From: Prolixibacter sp. SD074
GTDB taxonomy: Bacteria > Bacteroidota > Bacteroidia > Bacteroidales > Prolixibacteraceae
Direction of reading: 5' to 3'
DNA length: 64,000 nucleotides
Assembly: GCF_009617895.1 (NCBI RefSeq)
Contig: NZ_BLAW01000001.1
Location: 1,417,001 to 1,481,000 of the forward strand
Shown here: positions 10,331 through 19,327 of the stretch, one piece after another
Position numbering within the stretch: position 1 is the stretch's first letter
How the letters are laid out: each line of letters begins with the position of its first letter
Made by a program: the position numbers and the translations under genes
The notes under the pieces: generated by a model
Seen by the model: only the letters and a program-made list of their open reading frames with translations
Told to the model about the DNA's origin: nothing
The model's database searches: none

Positions 10331-11581
10331 TCACTGAATCTCGCCCCTGAGGATTACTGTCGCGATAAGTTCGGAATTGTAGGCGTACGGAAAATACTGA
10401 TACGAAGGAATATCCCTGGTTATAAATACATTGGCTGCCTTACCCCGGGCAATACTTCCATAGCCATCACTAATGCCCATGGCATAGGCGGAATTGATTG
10501 TGGTAGCGTTAATTACCTCTTCCGGAAGCATCTTATACCGGATGCACCCCAGCGACTGCATGAATTTCATGTCGCCCGAAGGCGACGAACCCGGGTTGAA
10601 GTCGGTAGCCAATGCCACCGGAAGCCCCGAATCTATTAGCTTTCGGACTGGCGAAAGAGGCAAGTCGAGGAAAAAGGCGGCACCAGGTAAAATGGTGGGC
10701 ATGGTTTGCGAATGTTTAAGAACATTTATTTCATCATCACCTAAATATTCAAGGTGATCGACCGAAAGAGCCTTGTTTTTCACTCCCACCTGTACCCCAC
10801 CGGTGAGCCCTAATTCATTGGCGTGTATTTTTGCCCGAAGTCCATACGTTGTTCCAGCTTCGATAATTCTTTCCGTATCGGCAACCGAGAAAAAACCGGT
10901 ATCGCAAAATACATCGATGTAGTCAGCCAGCTCTTCTTCCGCTATGCGCGGCAACATTTCATTGATAACCTGGTCGACATACACCGAAGGATTATCCCGA
11001 TATTCCATCGGAATGGAATGTGCCCCAAGGAATGTGGATTTTATGGCCAGTGGTGTTGATTCTTTTAACCGGCGAATGACACGAAGCATTTTGATTTCAT
11101 CTTCCGGGTTCAAACCGTAACCGCTTTTAATTTCCACTGCTCCGGTACCTTTGTAAATGATCTCGGATATCCGCTCAAAGGCCGAAACATAAAGCTCCTC
11201 CTCACTCATTTCGTGCAAACGACGGGCCGAATTCAGGATACCTCCGCCTCTCCGGGCAATCTCTTCATAGGACAGCCCTTTGATTTTGTCGACAAACTCC
11301 TGTTCGCGGCTGTCCGGATAAACTAAATGTGTATGCGAATCGCAGAAGGATGGAAAAACCATTCGTCCCGTGCAATCTATTTCCATCAACACATCGTAAT
11401 TATCCAAATCGCTTCCGTTCAACTCCTCCATCGGACCAAAATCAACAATCATTTCGTCACGCAGCAAAAGAAATGCATCCTTAATCGTGTGGACTCTAGC
11501 CATATCTTTTCCGGCAACCCATAGTTTTGGTTCTTCTTCGACCTGCACCAGCTCTTTGATATTTACCAACAATATTTTCAT
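10331..11581 (-). CDS. hutI: imidazolonepropionase
   Basis: 416 residues. It opens the ring of imidazolone-5-propionate to N-formimino-L-glutamate, the substrate of the downstream ftcD product. The amidohydrolase fold is shown by the metal-binding FCDSHTHLVYP (residues 79-89, His83 and His85), the GGGILNSARR loop that binds substrate, KIHANELG, and the late ATDFNPGSSPSG with its metal-binding Asp. No signal peptide is present, so it is cytoplasmic. It is the first gene of a two-gene unit with ftcD. The substrate handed from one product to the next supports both assignments. Confidence 0.96.
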   Translation of the reverse strand: MKILLVNIKELVQVEEEPKLWVAGKDMARVHTIKDAFLLLRDEMIVDFGPMEELNGSDLDNYDVLMEIDCTGRMVFPSFCDSHTHLVYPDSREQEFVDKIKGLSYEEIARRGGGILNSARRLHEMSEEELYVSAFERISEIIYKGTGAVEIKSGYGLNPEDEIKMLRVIRRLKESTPLAIKSTFLGAHSIPMEYRDNPSVYVDQVINEMLPRIAEEELADYIDVFCDTGFFSVADTERIIEAGTTYGLRAKIHANELGLTGGVQVGVKNKALSVDHLEYLGDDEINVLKHSQTMPTILPGAAFFLDLPLSPVRKLIDSGLPVALATDFNPGSSPSGDMKFMQSLGCIRYKMLPEEVINATTINSAYAMGISDGYGSIARGKAANVFITRDIPSYQYFPYAYNSELIATVILRGEIQ

Positions 11582-11984
11582 CTGCTATTTTTTTTAAAGC
11601 GCCCCGAAAACTCATCCCGAATAACGGGTATCCAATCAGAAGCTTTTTTAAGACTTTTCGTACCCGGAGAATCAATGGATCGTTATTCGTTGTCAACAAA
11701 ATCCAGAATCAATCCGCGCATCTCAACAATCACTTATCAGTACCGACCTCTATTACTTATTTTTTGAAACGAATAGGAATTTCATCTCAAGTAGTAACAG
11801 ATTAAGCTTCGTCAGGCCAGGTAGTTTCATAAACTCCATACTCTTTATAAGTATGAAAGTTTAATAGTAATAAATAAATTTAAGGAAACGCAAATAAAAA
11901 TGAGACATATCAGGCATAAAACGCTAATTTTTTTGCCCTTTTAAATATTTAGTATGATTCCATTTCGGAAATGGTAAGTATCCG
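11582..11984. other. intergenic region upstream of hutI
   Basis: About 400 bases between hutI (minus) and the transporter remnant (plus). A minus-strand open frame (11496-11699) is a shadow of the hutI 5' end. No convincing promoter box, repeat or RNA was seen. The region probably contains the hutI promoter and the lost 5' part of the transporter gene. Confidence 0.5.
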
Positions 11985-12311
11985 ATGCCGGCTATTCCCG
12001 TTGCAACTTTCGTTTTCCTGCTAACAGGATTTCTGGCTTTACGAAAAACCGTTCATTATTTCATACTCACACTCCTCCTGTTCACCATCATATTCCTGAC
12101 TATCGGGGTGATGGGATACAACGGGTATGTGATGGAAATCGCCACGATTTTCCTGGGATTGAGAATTGCATCAGGATTGGCGACCGGGAAAAGCGGCAAT
12201 GAAATAACCAAACTTTTCATTGAAGGGGCGAAAGATATTCTATCGGCTGCCATGGTTGTCGGACTTGCCGGCGGAACCATCGTTATTCTGAACGATGGAC
12301 ATAGTCGATAA
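11985..12311 (+). pseudogene. fragment of a YfcC-like membrane transporter
   Basis: A 108-codon open frame reads as an internal piece of a polytopic transporter: hydrophobic segments, then GNEITKLFIEGAKDILSAAMVVGLAGG, which resembles the conserved centre of YfcC-family putative basic-amino-acid antiporters (normally about 450-500 residues). Both ends are missing: a stop lies a few codons before the ATG, and the frame ends six codons after the AGGTIVILNDG block, straight into a terminator. Its position beside hutI-ftcD suggests it once was a histidine or amino-acid transporter, but that is inference. Confidence 0.65.
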
Positions 12312-12347
12312 AAAAGCCTGCTCCGACAGGGGACAGGCTTTTTTTTA
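12311..12347. terminator. bidirectional terminator
   Basis: AAAAAGCCTG (12311-12320) pairs with CAGGCTTTTT, with T runs on both strands. It lies between the plus-strand transporter remnant and the minus-strand ferredoxin gene and can end both transcripts. Confidence 0.8.
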
Positions 12348-12361
12348 TGCTTTTCCTGAGA

Positions 12362-12532
12362 TTACTCTGCCGGAAAAATAGCTTCAACAGGACAAACCTC
12401 TGCACAAGAACCACAATCTGTGCAAAGTTCCGGATCAATTTTGTAGATATCACCTTCACTAATCGCTTCCACCGGGCATTCGTCAATGCAAGTTCCGCAA
12501 GCAATACATTCGTCATTAATAACGTAAGCCAT
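12362..12532 (-). CDS. 2[4Fe-4S] ferredoxin
   Basis: A 56-residue protein, short but complete. Two classic CxxCxxCxxxCP motifs bind two [4Fe-4S] clusters: Cys9, 12, 15, 19 and Cys37, 40, 43, 47. The length and the near-symmetric halves (each with CPVEAI) match clostridial-type bacterial ferredoxins, small soluble electron carriers of the cytoplasm. It is a single-gene unit: a good promoter lies 40-68 bases upstream and a shared terminator begins about 15 bases after the stop. Partners cannot be told from the neighbours. Confidence 0.95.
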   Translation of the reverse strand: MAYVINDECIACGTCIDECPVEAISEGDIYKIDPELCTDCGSCAEVCPVEAIFPAE

Positions 12533-12571
12533 AACTTAAATGGATTTTTGTTGATAACATTTTATTAGGAG

Positions 12572-12600
12572 CAAATGTACAAAGATTGACTAAAAAACAA
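12572..12600 (-). promoter_or_regulatory. promoter of the ferredoxin gene
   Basis: On the minus strand TTG (12598-12600) is followed after 18 bases by TACATTTG (12579-12572), a full match to the Bacteroidota -33 TTG / -7 TAnnTTTG pattern. It leaves a leader of about 30 bases. Confidence 0.7.
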
Positions 12601-12748
12601 ATTCTCTACATGTGTTAATAACATTTTTTTGAGAATTTTATAATCATTCCAAAAACGTCGGGAAACCGTTATTTTCAACAGCTTTTATTATTTTCGTCTT
12701 ATAATAAGGGAAAAACGGCCTGTAACCAACTTATGCTAGACCCATCAT

Positions 12749-13576
12749 ATGGAGATATCCGGGAATATTCTAACCGCGTTTCTGCTCACCCTTTTTGCCG
12801 GTTTGTCAACCGGAATAGGTAGTGCCATTGCCTTTTTCACCAAGCGAACCAATACCAAGTTACTGAGTTTGGCCCTTGGTTTTTCGGCGGGTGTAATGAT
12901 TTACATCTCGTTCATGGAAATTTTTCCGCATGCACAGCATATATTAATCGAAAAGTTAGGAAAGCTCCGTGGACACTGGTATTCATTAATCGCGTTCTTC
13001 GGGGGCATGTTGCTGATTACCTTAATCGACAAATTCATCCCGAATTTTGAAAACCCGCACGAAGTCAAGGCTGTAGAGGATATGGACGATAAGAGCAAAG
13101 CCATTGCGTTCCGGAAACTTTACCGCATGGGAATCATGACAGCAGTGGCTGTAGGTATTCACAATTTCCCGGAAGGATTGGCCACCTTTGCATCTACACT
13201 GCAAGATCCATCCATCGGAATTGCCATTGCTATCGCCATCGCTATTCACAACATCCCGGAAGGAATTGCCGTTTCGGTACCTATATATTATGCTACCGGA
13301 AACCGGAAAAAAGCCTTCTGGCTTTCGTTTCTATCAGGCGTTTCGGAACCAGTTGGCGCATTGCTTGGTTATTTGCTGATTCTTCCGTTCGTTACACCGG
13401 AAAACATGGACTTGATTTTCGCCTACATTTTGGCTGGTGTCGCCGGGATTATGATTTTCATCTCTTTCGACGAATTGCTACCGTCGGCCGAAGAATATGG
13501 TGAACATCACCTTTCCGTTTACGGCCTTATTGTCGGAATGGCTGTGATGGCGCTCAGCCTGATGGTGCTTTCCTGA
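12749..13576 (+). CDS. zupT: ZIP-family zinc transporter
   Basis: 275 residues with about eight hydrophobic segments, the size of bacterial ZupT. It imports zinc and other divalent metals across the inner membrane. The two metal-binding helices carry the family motifs: GIHNFPEGLA (His138-Asn139 and Pro-Glu-Gly) and AIHNIPEGIA (His167-Asn168 and Pro-Glu-Gly). A variable cytoplasmic loop of about 35 residues (about 100-135) is rich in acidic and basic residues. It is a single gene with a clear terminator 30 bases downstream. The symbol follows the bacterial family; metal specificity is not shown by the sequence. Confidence 0.92.
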   Translation: MEISGNILTAFLLTLFAGLSTGIGSAIAFFTKRTNTKLLSLALGFSAGVMIYISFMEIFPHAQHILIEKLGKLRGHWYSLIAFFGGMLLITLIDKFIPNFENPHEVKAVEDMDDKSKAIAFRKLYRMGIMTAVAVGIHNFPEGLATFASTLQDPSIGIAIAIAIAIHNIPEGIAVSVPIYYATGNRKKAFWLSFLSGVSEPVGALLGYLLILPFVTPENMDLIFAYILAGVAGIMIFISFDELLPSAEEYGEHHLSVYGLIVGMAVMALSLMVLS

Positions 13577-13606
13577 AAAGGAATTAAGAAACCGTTTAAA
13601 TTTCTC

Positions 13607-13650
13607 TGGAGAAAAGTTATGATACCCCTGTTTTCTCCATTTTTGTTTTG
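13607..13650 (+). terminator. terminator after zupT
   Basis: A 9-bp stem TGGAGAAAA / TTTTCTCCA (13607-13615, 13631-13639) is followed by a T-rich tract (TTTTTGTTTTG). Confidence 0.8.
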
Positions 13651-13735
13651 TCCCGACCCAAATGGGAGCCAAAAATGAAGAAGACCGGAGCTTTTTTACT
13701 TCGAAGCAAAACCCTGAATCAGTTTTTAACAGGTT

Positions 13736-14389
13736 CTAAGCTTCTTCTTTCGTCAACTTTTGCTGGTAATATTTGCAGTAAGGTGTTAGTCCGCATTTCT
13801 CACATTTCGGTTTTCGGGCCAGGCAAACGTACCGGCCATGCAGAATGAACCAGTGATGTGCCGTGGCGATCAAATCTTCCGGGATGTATTTTATCAGCTG
13901 CCTTTCGGTTTCCAGCGGCGTTTTGGCATTCGTACTTAAACCCAAACGGGCCGCCACACGGAAAACATGTGTATCGACTGCCATGGCCGGCTTATTAAAT
14001 ACCACCGATGCAATTACATTCGCAGTTTTCCTACCGACACCTGGTAACTTCACCAGCTCTTCCACCGTGCCCGGAATTTCGCTGTTGAAATCCGCCACCA
14101 ACATTCTGGCCATGCCCACCAGGTGTTTGGCTTTGTTATTCGGATACGAACATGAGCGGATGTATTCGAACACCTCCCCCGGCTCCACTTCGGCCAGTTT
14201 TTCCGGCGTAGGAAATCGCTGAAGCAGTTCAGGCGTTAGTTGGTTTACCCGTTTGTCGGTGCACTGAGCCGAAAGAATGACGGCAACCAGCAATTCATAC
14301 GGATTGGTATATTCAAGCTCTGTTTCAGCAACCGGCATCTCTTTCTTAAACCACTCGATAATACAGGCAAAGCGTTCTTTCTTCTGCAT
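13736..14389 (-). CDS. nth: endonuclease III (DNA glycosylase/AP lyase)
   Basis: 217 residues, close to the usual 211. It removes oxidised pyrimidines from DNA and cleaves the AP site. The helix-hairpin-helix ends in LPGVGRKTANVI, with the catalytic Lys121, and is followed by AVDTHVFRVAARLGL with the catalytic Asp139. The C-terminus has the [4Fe-4S] signature C-x6-C-x2-C-x5-C (CLARKPKCEKCGLTPYC). No signal peptide. It stands alone, converging on zupT and divergent from the ABC-F gene. Confidence 0.97.
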   Translation of the reverse strand: MQKKERFACIIEWFKKEMPVAETELEYTNPYELLVAVILSAQCTDKRVNQLTPELLQRFPTPEKLAEVEPGEVFEYIRSCSYPNNKAKHLVGMARMLVADFNSEIPGTVEELVKLPGVGRKTANVIASVVFNKPAMAVDTHVFRVAARLGLSTNAKTPLETERQLIKYIPEDLIATAHHWFILHGRYVCLARKPKCEKCGLTPYCKYYQQKLTKEEA

Positions 14390-14511
14390 CGGTTAATTCG
14401 TTTGTGGTAAAATTAATTTTTTCGCTGATGTAAATCACCAATCCAACTCAAAACAACCGGATTTTGTTCAGTCGTTCCCGATTTTTCCATCAATGTTATA
14501 ACAGGCGACAT

Positions 14512-14544
14512 TTGTAGTTTTTCATGTAATTCCTGCTAATTTTG
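14512..14544 (+). promoter_or_regulatory. promoter of the ABC-F gene
   Basis: TTG at 14512-14514 is followed after 22 bases by TAATTTTG at 14537-14544, matching the Bacteroidota -33/-7 pattern, 20 bases before the start codon. Confidence 0.6.
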
Positions 14545-14564
14545 AGGGCTAAAATAAGGATTGC

Positions 14565-16436
14565 ATGAAGCCATATCTCCAGGTTGAAAATCTGACAAAA
14601 TACTGGGGCGAACTTCCCCTCTTCGAAAATATCAACTTCACCATTTCGGAAGGTCAAAAAGTTGCCTTGATTGCCAAAAACGGCACGGGCAAATCGACGT
14701 TGATGGATCTGATTTACAATATCAACCCGCCCAGCGAAGGCAGCATTAGCATTGCCAGTGACATCCGTGTGGGATACCTGCGGCAAATGCCCGATTTGGA
14801 CCCAAACGATACGGTGATGCAGGCGGCTTTTAAATCATCGGACGAATTGTTGGAAACTATCCGGTTGTATGAGGTCGCTGTGGAAAATCAGGATCATGAT
14901 TTGCTGGCCGAAGCGATGGAAAAGATGAACCGGTTAAATGCCTGGGATTTCGAGGTGCGTATCAAACAGGTTTTGACCCGGCTGAAGATTACCAACTTCA
15001 ATCAACGCATCAGCGAGCTATCCGGCGGCCAGCAAAAGCGCGTCGCACTGGCCAACGTTCTGATTACCGAACCCGACTTCCTCATTCTGGACGAGCCGAC
15101 CAACCACCTCGATTTGGACATGATTGAATGGCTGGAAAAATACCTTGCCAAAGCTAAATCGACCCTGTTTATGGTGACCCACGACCGCTATTTTCTCGAC
15201 CGTGTATGCGACGAGATCCTGGAGCTGGATGACCAAACGATTTACCGTTACCGGGGAAATTACTCCTATTACGTCACCAAACGGGAAGAACGAATTCAAC
15301 AGCAAACCGCTGAAGTAGAGAAAGCCAAAAATCTGTATCGCACCGAACTGGAATGGCTTCGGCGAATGCCACAGGCCCGTGGGCATAAAGCTAAATACCG
15401 GGTGGAGAATGCATACAAACTTCAGGAAAAAGCCGCCCAGGGACGTTCGGACGAAGCGGTGGAACTGAATGTGCAAGGCGCCCGGTTGGGAAAGAAAATC
15501 CTGGAAGTGGAACACCTCTCCAAAAGCTTTGGTGACATCCGAATTTTGGAGGATTTCTCATATAAATTCAGTCGTTACGAAAAAGTGGGTATCGTGGGAG
15601 AAAACGGAACCGGGAAAAGCACCTTCCTGAACCTGGTTACCGGCGCTATTCCCGCTGACAGCGGAACGATTGACGTAGGTGAAACCATTAAATTTGGCTA
15701 CTACCGGCAGGATGGTATGCAGTTCAAACCGGAAGAGCGGGTGCTGGACGTTGTGAAAGAAATTGCCGAAGTAATCGATCTGGGGAACGGGCAGGTAATG
15801 ACTGCCGCACAATTTCTGAACATGTTCCTCTTTCCGCCGGAAGTGCAATATTCGTATGTAGAAAAACTGTCGGGCGGAGAACGAAGACGGTTGTATCTCT
15901 GTACGGTTTTGATTCGGAACCCCAACTTCCTTATTCTCGATGAGCCGACCAACGACCTCGACATCATGACGCTGAACGTCCTGGAGGATTACCTGAAAAG
16001 CTTCAGTGGATGCGTGATTATTGTATCGCACGACCGTTTCTTCATGGATAAAATTGTGGATCACCTGTTTGTGTTCCGGGGCGAAGGACAAGTCAAAGAT
16101 TTCCCTGGAAATTACAGCGACTACCGCGACTGGAAAGAGGGACAGGAAAAGCTGGAACGCAAGCAGGAAAAACAGGGGAAAGCGAAAAAAACAGAACTGG
16201 TTAAACCGGGAAAACCCAAACCGCGCAAACTCACCTACAAAGAGAAAATTGAACTGGAACAGCTGGAAACAGAAATTGCCGAATTGGAAAAAGAAAAAGC
16301 ATCCATCGAAGAGGCGATGAATGCTGGCCACTTATCGCCGGAAGAATTGGTCGAACAATCCAACCTTCACGGTAAAGTACAAGACTTACTCGACGAAAAA
16401 GAGATGCGCTGGCTGGAACTCAGCGAACTGGCTTAA
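14565..16436 (+). CDS. ABC-F family ATPase, Uup-like
   Basis: 623 residues with two ATP-binding cassettes and no membrane segments, the ABC-F layout of ribosome-acting proteins. Cassette one has Walker A AKNGTGKST (37-45), signature LSGGQQKR and LILDEPTNHLDL. Cassette two has GENGTGKST, LSGGERRRL and LILDEPTNDLDI. A charged linker sits between them. The C-terminal roughly 90 residues are a Lys/Glu-rich coiled coil after a KPKPRKLTYKEK stretch, which is typical of Uup-type members. Uup binds branched DNA and ribosomes; the exact role here is inferred from the family. No resistance role is suggested by context. Confidence 0.92.
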   Translation: MKPYLQVENLTKYWGELPLFENINFTISEGQKVALIAKNGTGKSTLMDLIYNINPPSEGSISIASDIRVGYLRQMPDLDPNDTVMQAAFKSSDELLETIRLYEVAVENQDHDLLAEAMEKMNRLNAWDFEVRIKQVLTRLKITNFNQRISELSGGQQKRVALANVLITEPDFLILDEPTNHLDLDMIEWLEKYLAKAKSTLFMVTHDRYFLDRVCDEILELDDQTIYRYRGNYSYYVTKREERIQQQTAEVEKAKNLYRTELEWLRRMPQARGHKAKYRVENAYKLQEKAAQGRSDEAVELNVQGARLGKKILEVEHLSKSFGDIRILEDFSYKFSRYEKVGIVGENGTGKSTFLNLVTGAIPADSGTIDVGETIKFGYYRQDGMQFKPEERVLDVVKEIAEVIDLGNGQVMTAAQFLNMFLFPPEVQYSYVEKLSGGERRRLYLCTVLIRNPNFLILDEPTNDLDIMTLNVLEDYLKSFSGCVIIVSHDRFFMDKIVDHLFVFRGEGQVKDFPGNYSDYRDWKEGQEKLERKQEKQGKAKKTELVKPGKPKPRKLTYKEKIELEQLETEIAELEKEKASIEEAMNAGHLSPEELVEQSNLHGKVQDLLDEKEMRWLELSELA

Positions 16437-16687
16437 TGCTCAAACGGAAAATGAATCCTTAACTTTTATATCCACGTTGTATTTTTCTCAAGTTCTGGAG
16501 CCAAGCTTGTTAAGTTCAATGTTGGCAGGTGAATTGGAGACATCCCCGATAAAGTTGTCAATGACGCTATATAAGCCCTAACGTAAGGAAATAATTATAA
16601 TTACCGTCAGTTTTCCGCTCGATCAATGACCGAACTATGTTGTATTTAATAAATTGAAATGCTGATTGGACTGTTTCGGACATACTA

Positions 16688-17104
16688 TCAGGCGGCTAAT
16701 GCATAATTATTCTCATCAAAAATATATTCCTTATTCTCAATCCCTCTGAACATATTGAACTCAAATATATCATTTCCATAAACCGAAACTGCAAACTCAA
16801 TTTCCTAAATTGACAAATTAAATTCGGTTCCGGTATGTTCAATAACAAAATCAGGTTCATCAACCTGAATCAATGACTCCTCATTCACAAAAACAAGGCT
16901 TTCAGGAAAGAAAAGATTGTCAAATTCAAAGGTCATATCACCCTCTGCATCTTTGTATTCTTGATTTGAAACATATTGCTCTATTGGAGTAACCTGAACA
17001 ATATGCAAATTCTCGATTTTGTCATATTCGTAAGAAAATGAAATCTGAGGAAATTTATTTACTATTCCTCTCAAATGCTCTTTAATGTACTCTTGGCTTT
17101 TCAT
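16688..17104 (-). pseudogene. small acidic partner of the HEPN-like gene, interrupted by an in-frame stop
   Basis: An open frame of 99 codons from ATG 17104 to TAG 16805-16807 is followed, in the same frame and with no gap, by 38 more codons of equally protein-like sequence (EIEFAVSVYGNDIFEFNMFRG and on) to TGA 16688-16690. The simplest reading is a protein of about 138 residues broken by one nonsense mutation. It is acidic and aromatic-rich, and no family was recognised. Its ATG overlaps the stop of the upstream HEPN-like frame as ATGA, so the two were translationally coupled. If only the 99-residue form is made, it may be a functional short version. Confidence 0.6.
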
Positions 17105-17502
17105 ACGTGACAGTTCTTTTTAAGCATTCCAACAATCTCTTCTGATAAACGATAAGCTCGTTCACTTTGTTCAGATGTGACATTTATATTAATATAGTCA
17201 GATTGATTTCGGAACGCTTTTAACTCTTTGATATTTCGGGTAAATGATAAGTACTCATTCTTCGATAAATCTCTTAACTTTCCACTGAATCTATTAATTA
17301 CATACTCATGAGAGCCGATACCCTTTGCCCCTTTACTTCGCTTAAGATCGTTTAGTTCACTCTCCTGCTCCTCATAGTCAATTCCAAAAAATGAATTTAA
17401 AGTATGCTTTGTAATCTGGAATGAGCTATAGTAGGAACAATGAACACTTGGAGCGTGTAAGCCCTCTTTAATAAGAAATTCAGCAGCAAAATGCTTAACT
17501 AA
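17101..17502 (-). pseudogene. HEPN-like helical protein lacking a start codon
   Basis: A 133-codon open frame that no ATG, GTG or TTG can start near its 5' end: it opens directly after a TGA at 17503-17505 that lies in the stop region of the SHOCT gene. The protein begins AAEFLIKEGLHAPSVHCSYYSSFQITKH, a helix with the Ala/Tyr-rich look of HEPN domains (a small helical fold common in RNases and toxins). It is followed by a charged helix and a GAKGIGSHEYVINRF block. It is coupled by ATGA to the next gene. The call as HEPN-like rests on pattern only; the catalytic RxxxxH motif was not found. A rare ATT start cannot be excluded. Confidence 0.5.
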
Positions 17503-17750
17503 TCACTCTCCAGCGTTTTCTTCCTTTCCAGGTATTCTTCACGTGAAATCTCGCCACGGGCATAACGCTCTTTGAGGATTGTCATGGCCGAATCGTGACC
17601 GGTATCGCGAGGCGGTTGCGAAACAGGTCCCCGTCCCCGTGTTAAACGCACGATAAACAAAACGACCAGAATAATAAATGCAAACCAAATGAGCCATCCA
17701 AAGGGCCAACCCCAGCCCCATCCAAACTGAAAGCAATCGTTCATAACCAT
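17499..17750 (-). CDS. small membrane protein with SHOCT domain
   Basis: 83 residues. A Trp/Gly-rich N-terminus leads into one transmembrane helix (about 18-36, LIWFAFIILVVLFIVRL). After a Pro/Gly linker come about 28 residues matching the SHOCT motif (ILKERYARGEISREEYLERKKTL). SHOCT is a short oligomerisation or anchoring module found at the C-terminus of many membrane proteins; small TM-SHOCT proteins are common, with no fixed function. Its stop overlaps the beginning of the open frame of the HEPN-like remnant. Confidence 0.85.
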   Translation of the reverse strand: MVMNDCFQFGWGWGWPFGWLIWFAFIILVVLFIVRLTRGRGPVSQPPRDTGHDSAMTILKERYARGEISREEYLERKKTLESD

Positions 17751-17794
17751 ATTATTTTAATTTCAATAAGTAAATTTAGCGTTTTTTACCCCGC

Positions 17795-18158
17795 TTTCAA
17801 GAACCTTCTTGTTCTCGCTTTTTGCGCCATGGCCAAAACTGTAAAGCTTATTTTATTGTACAGGGGCGTCATTTCCCGGCCTTTGCTAAAATGGGCAACA
17901 TTCATCAGCCAATAGCCAAGGCCAATGGTCCCTTTATCGCCATCTTCCACATAGTCCGGCCCATCCATCGTCCTGGCATATCTCTTTTAGATATCAGGGC
18001 CATCGAACAGGATGTAGTCCCCATGGCAGATTTTGCTTTTGTTTACACAATAAAAATAACCTTTTTAAACCAGCTTTCCTCATGTATAAAACATGTTTAA
18101 ACCCCGATATGACTGGATTGCAGAACTTGATCAATCCAATTTTCGGGAGATGGCCAAT
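17795..18158 (-). mobile_element. decayed, internally deleted copy of the IS4 element
   Basis: Read on the minus strand, this matches the first part of the element at 4712-6145: one terminal inverted repeat (complement of CGGGAGATGGCCAAT at 18144-18158, one mismatch), the leader, then the transposase codons for KICHGDYILFDG and on to HGAKSE. A segment of about 293 bases present in the intact copy is missing exactly between two AAAGCAAA repeats (4831-4838 and 5124-5131 in the intact copy). There is also a small insertion that shifts the frame. Homology stops near 17795, so the second half and right end are gone. Confidence 0.88.
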
Positions 18159-18335
18159 TGATACAAAGAATTATTCGTTTTCGTTTCTTCGTTAAAAACA
18201 AATGAAAGATTGTAATGGTCGCATAAAGCAAAAATAATAAACCCATTAGCCAATTAGCTGTTTTTCTCAGAAAGAAATCACGCAATTCGCTGTTTTTAAT
18301 TCTTTACATTTCAGTAAACCATAAAAATTAAACTT

Positions 18336-19280
18336 ATGCAGGAAATATTCAGCAGTGGCTTTTGGTCGAAAGCCTACACCACATTTGCGAACTGGTCAAT
18401 CAGTAATGTCCCTTCCATTCTTCTCATCATCATTTTGTTCGTGGTAACTCTCAGGTTACTTCACTTTCTGGTGAACAAGATGCATGCACTCATCCTCAGG
18501 AGAGCAACCCGGGGAAACGATCAAACCAATCTGGAAATGGAAAAGCGGACCAATACTCTGATGGGAATTGTCAGGGGCGCCGGTAAAATCATTATCTGGA
18601 TTATTTTTCTGATGATACTGCTGCGCAAGTTCGGTGTCGATATCGGCCCCATCATGGCCAGTGCCGGAATTGTCGGACTGGCTGTAGGTTTTGGCGCCCA
18701 GGAGTTAGTACGGGACTTCATTTCCGGTTTTTTCATTTTATTGGAAGACCAAATCCGCATCGGTGATGTAGCCATCATAAATGGAACCGGAGGGTCGGTG
18801 GAGAAGATTGAACTTCGAACCATCACGCTACGCGATTTTTCAGGCGTTGTGCACATTTTCCAGAATGGCAAAATCAACTCCCTTTCCAACATGACCAAAG
18901 AGTGGTCAGCCATGGTTTTCGATATTGGCGTTGCCTACAAAGAAGATGTGGACCAGGTGATGAATATCATGAAAGAAGTTGGCGCCGATATGCAGCAAGA
19001 TGATGATTTTAAGGACAAGATTCTGGAACCTGTCGAAGTGGTTGGGCTCGATCAGTTTGGTGACAGCGCTTTGGTTGTTAAAGCCCGGTTGAAGACGCAA
19101 CCCGTTCAACAATGGTCGGTTGGCCGGGAATACCGGCGCCGGCTAAAAATTGCTTTTGACAAGGCCAACATTGAGATCCCGTTCCCGCATACCACCATCT
19201 ATTGGGGCGAGAAAATCAATCCGTTGCAATTACAAGTCAATCCGGCCGAAAAGCGCTTAGCCGAGGATCCCAAAAATTGA
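18336..19280 (+). CDS. MscS-family mechanosensitive ion channel
   Basis: 314 residues. It opens under membrane tension to release solutes. The N-terminus gives two hydrophobic segments, then the pore helix region GPIMASAGIVGLAVGFGAQ with the alternating Gly/Ala pattern of TM3, followed by ELVRDFISGFFILLEDQIRIGD, the start of the beta domain typical of MscS. The C-terminal alpha/beta domain ends around IPFPHTTIYWGE. It resembles small YbdG/YnaI-type members without extra domains. A weak TACATTTC box (18305-18312) lies 24 bases upstream. The hairpin at 19372-19415 follows. Confidence 0.93.
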   Translation: MQEIFSSGFWSKAYTTFANWSISNVPSILLIIILFVVTLRLLHFLVNKMHALILRRATRGNDQTNLEMEKRTNTLMGIVRGAGKIIIWIIFLMILLRKFGVDIGPIMASAGIVGLAVGFGAQELVRDFISGFFILLEDQIRIGDVAIINGTGGSVEKIELRTITLRDFSGVVHIFQNGKINSLSNMTKEWSAMVFDIGVAYKEDVDQVMNIMKEVGADMQQDDDFKDKILEPVEVVGLDQFGDSALVVKARLKTQPVQQWSVGREYRRRLKIAFDKANIEIPFPHTTIYWGEKINPLQLQVNPAEKRLAEDPKN

Positions 19281-19327
19281 TTTTCGATCCGTCAGATAAC
19301 GAGTGTAAAAAACGATGCTTACAAAAT

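Noticed and set aside
15018-16331. Long minus-strand frames opposite the ABC-F gene
   Set aside because: The plus-strand gene has full Walker and signature motifs in both cassettes; the opposite frames carry no recognisable motif.
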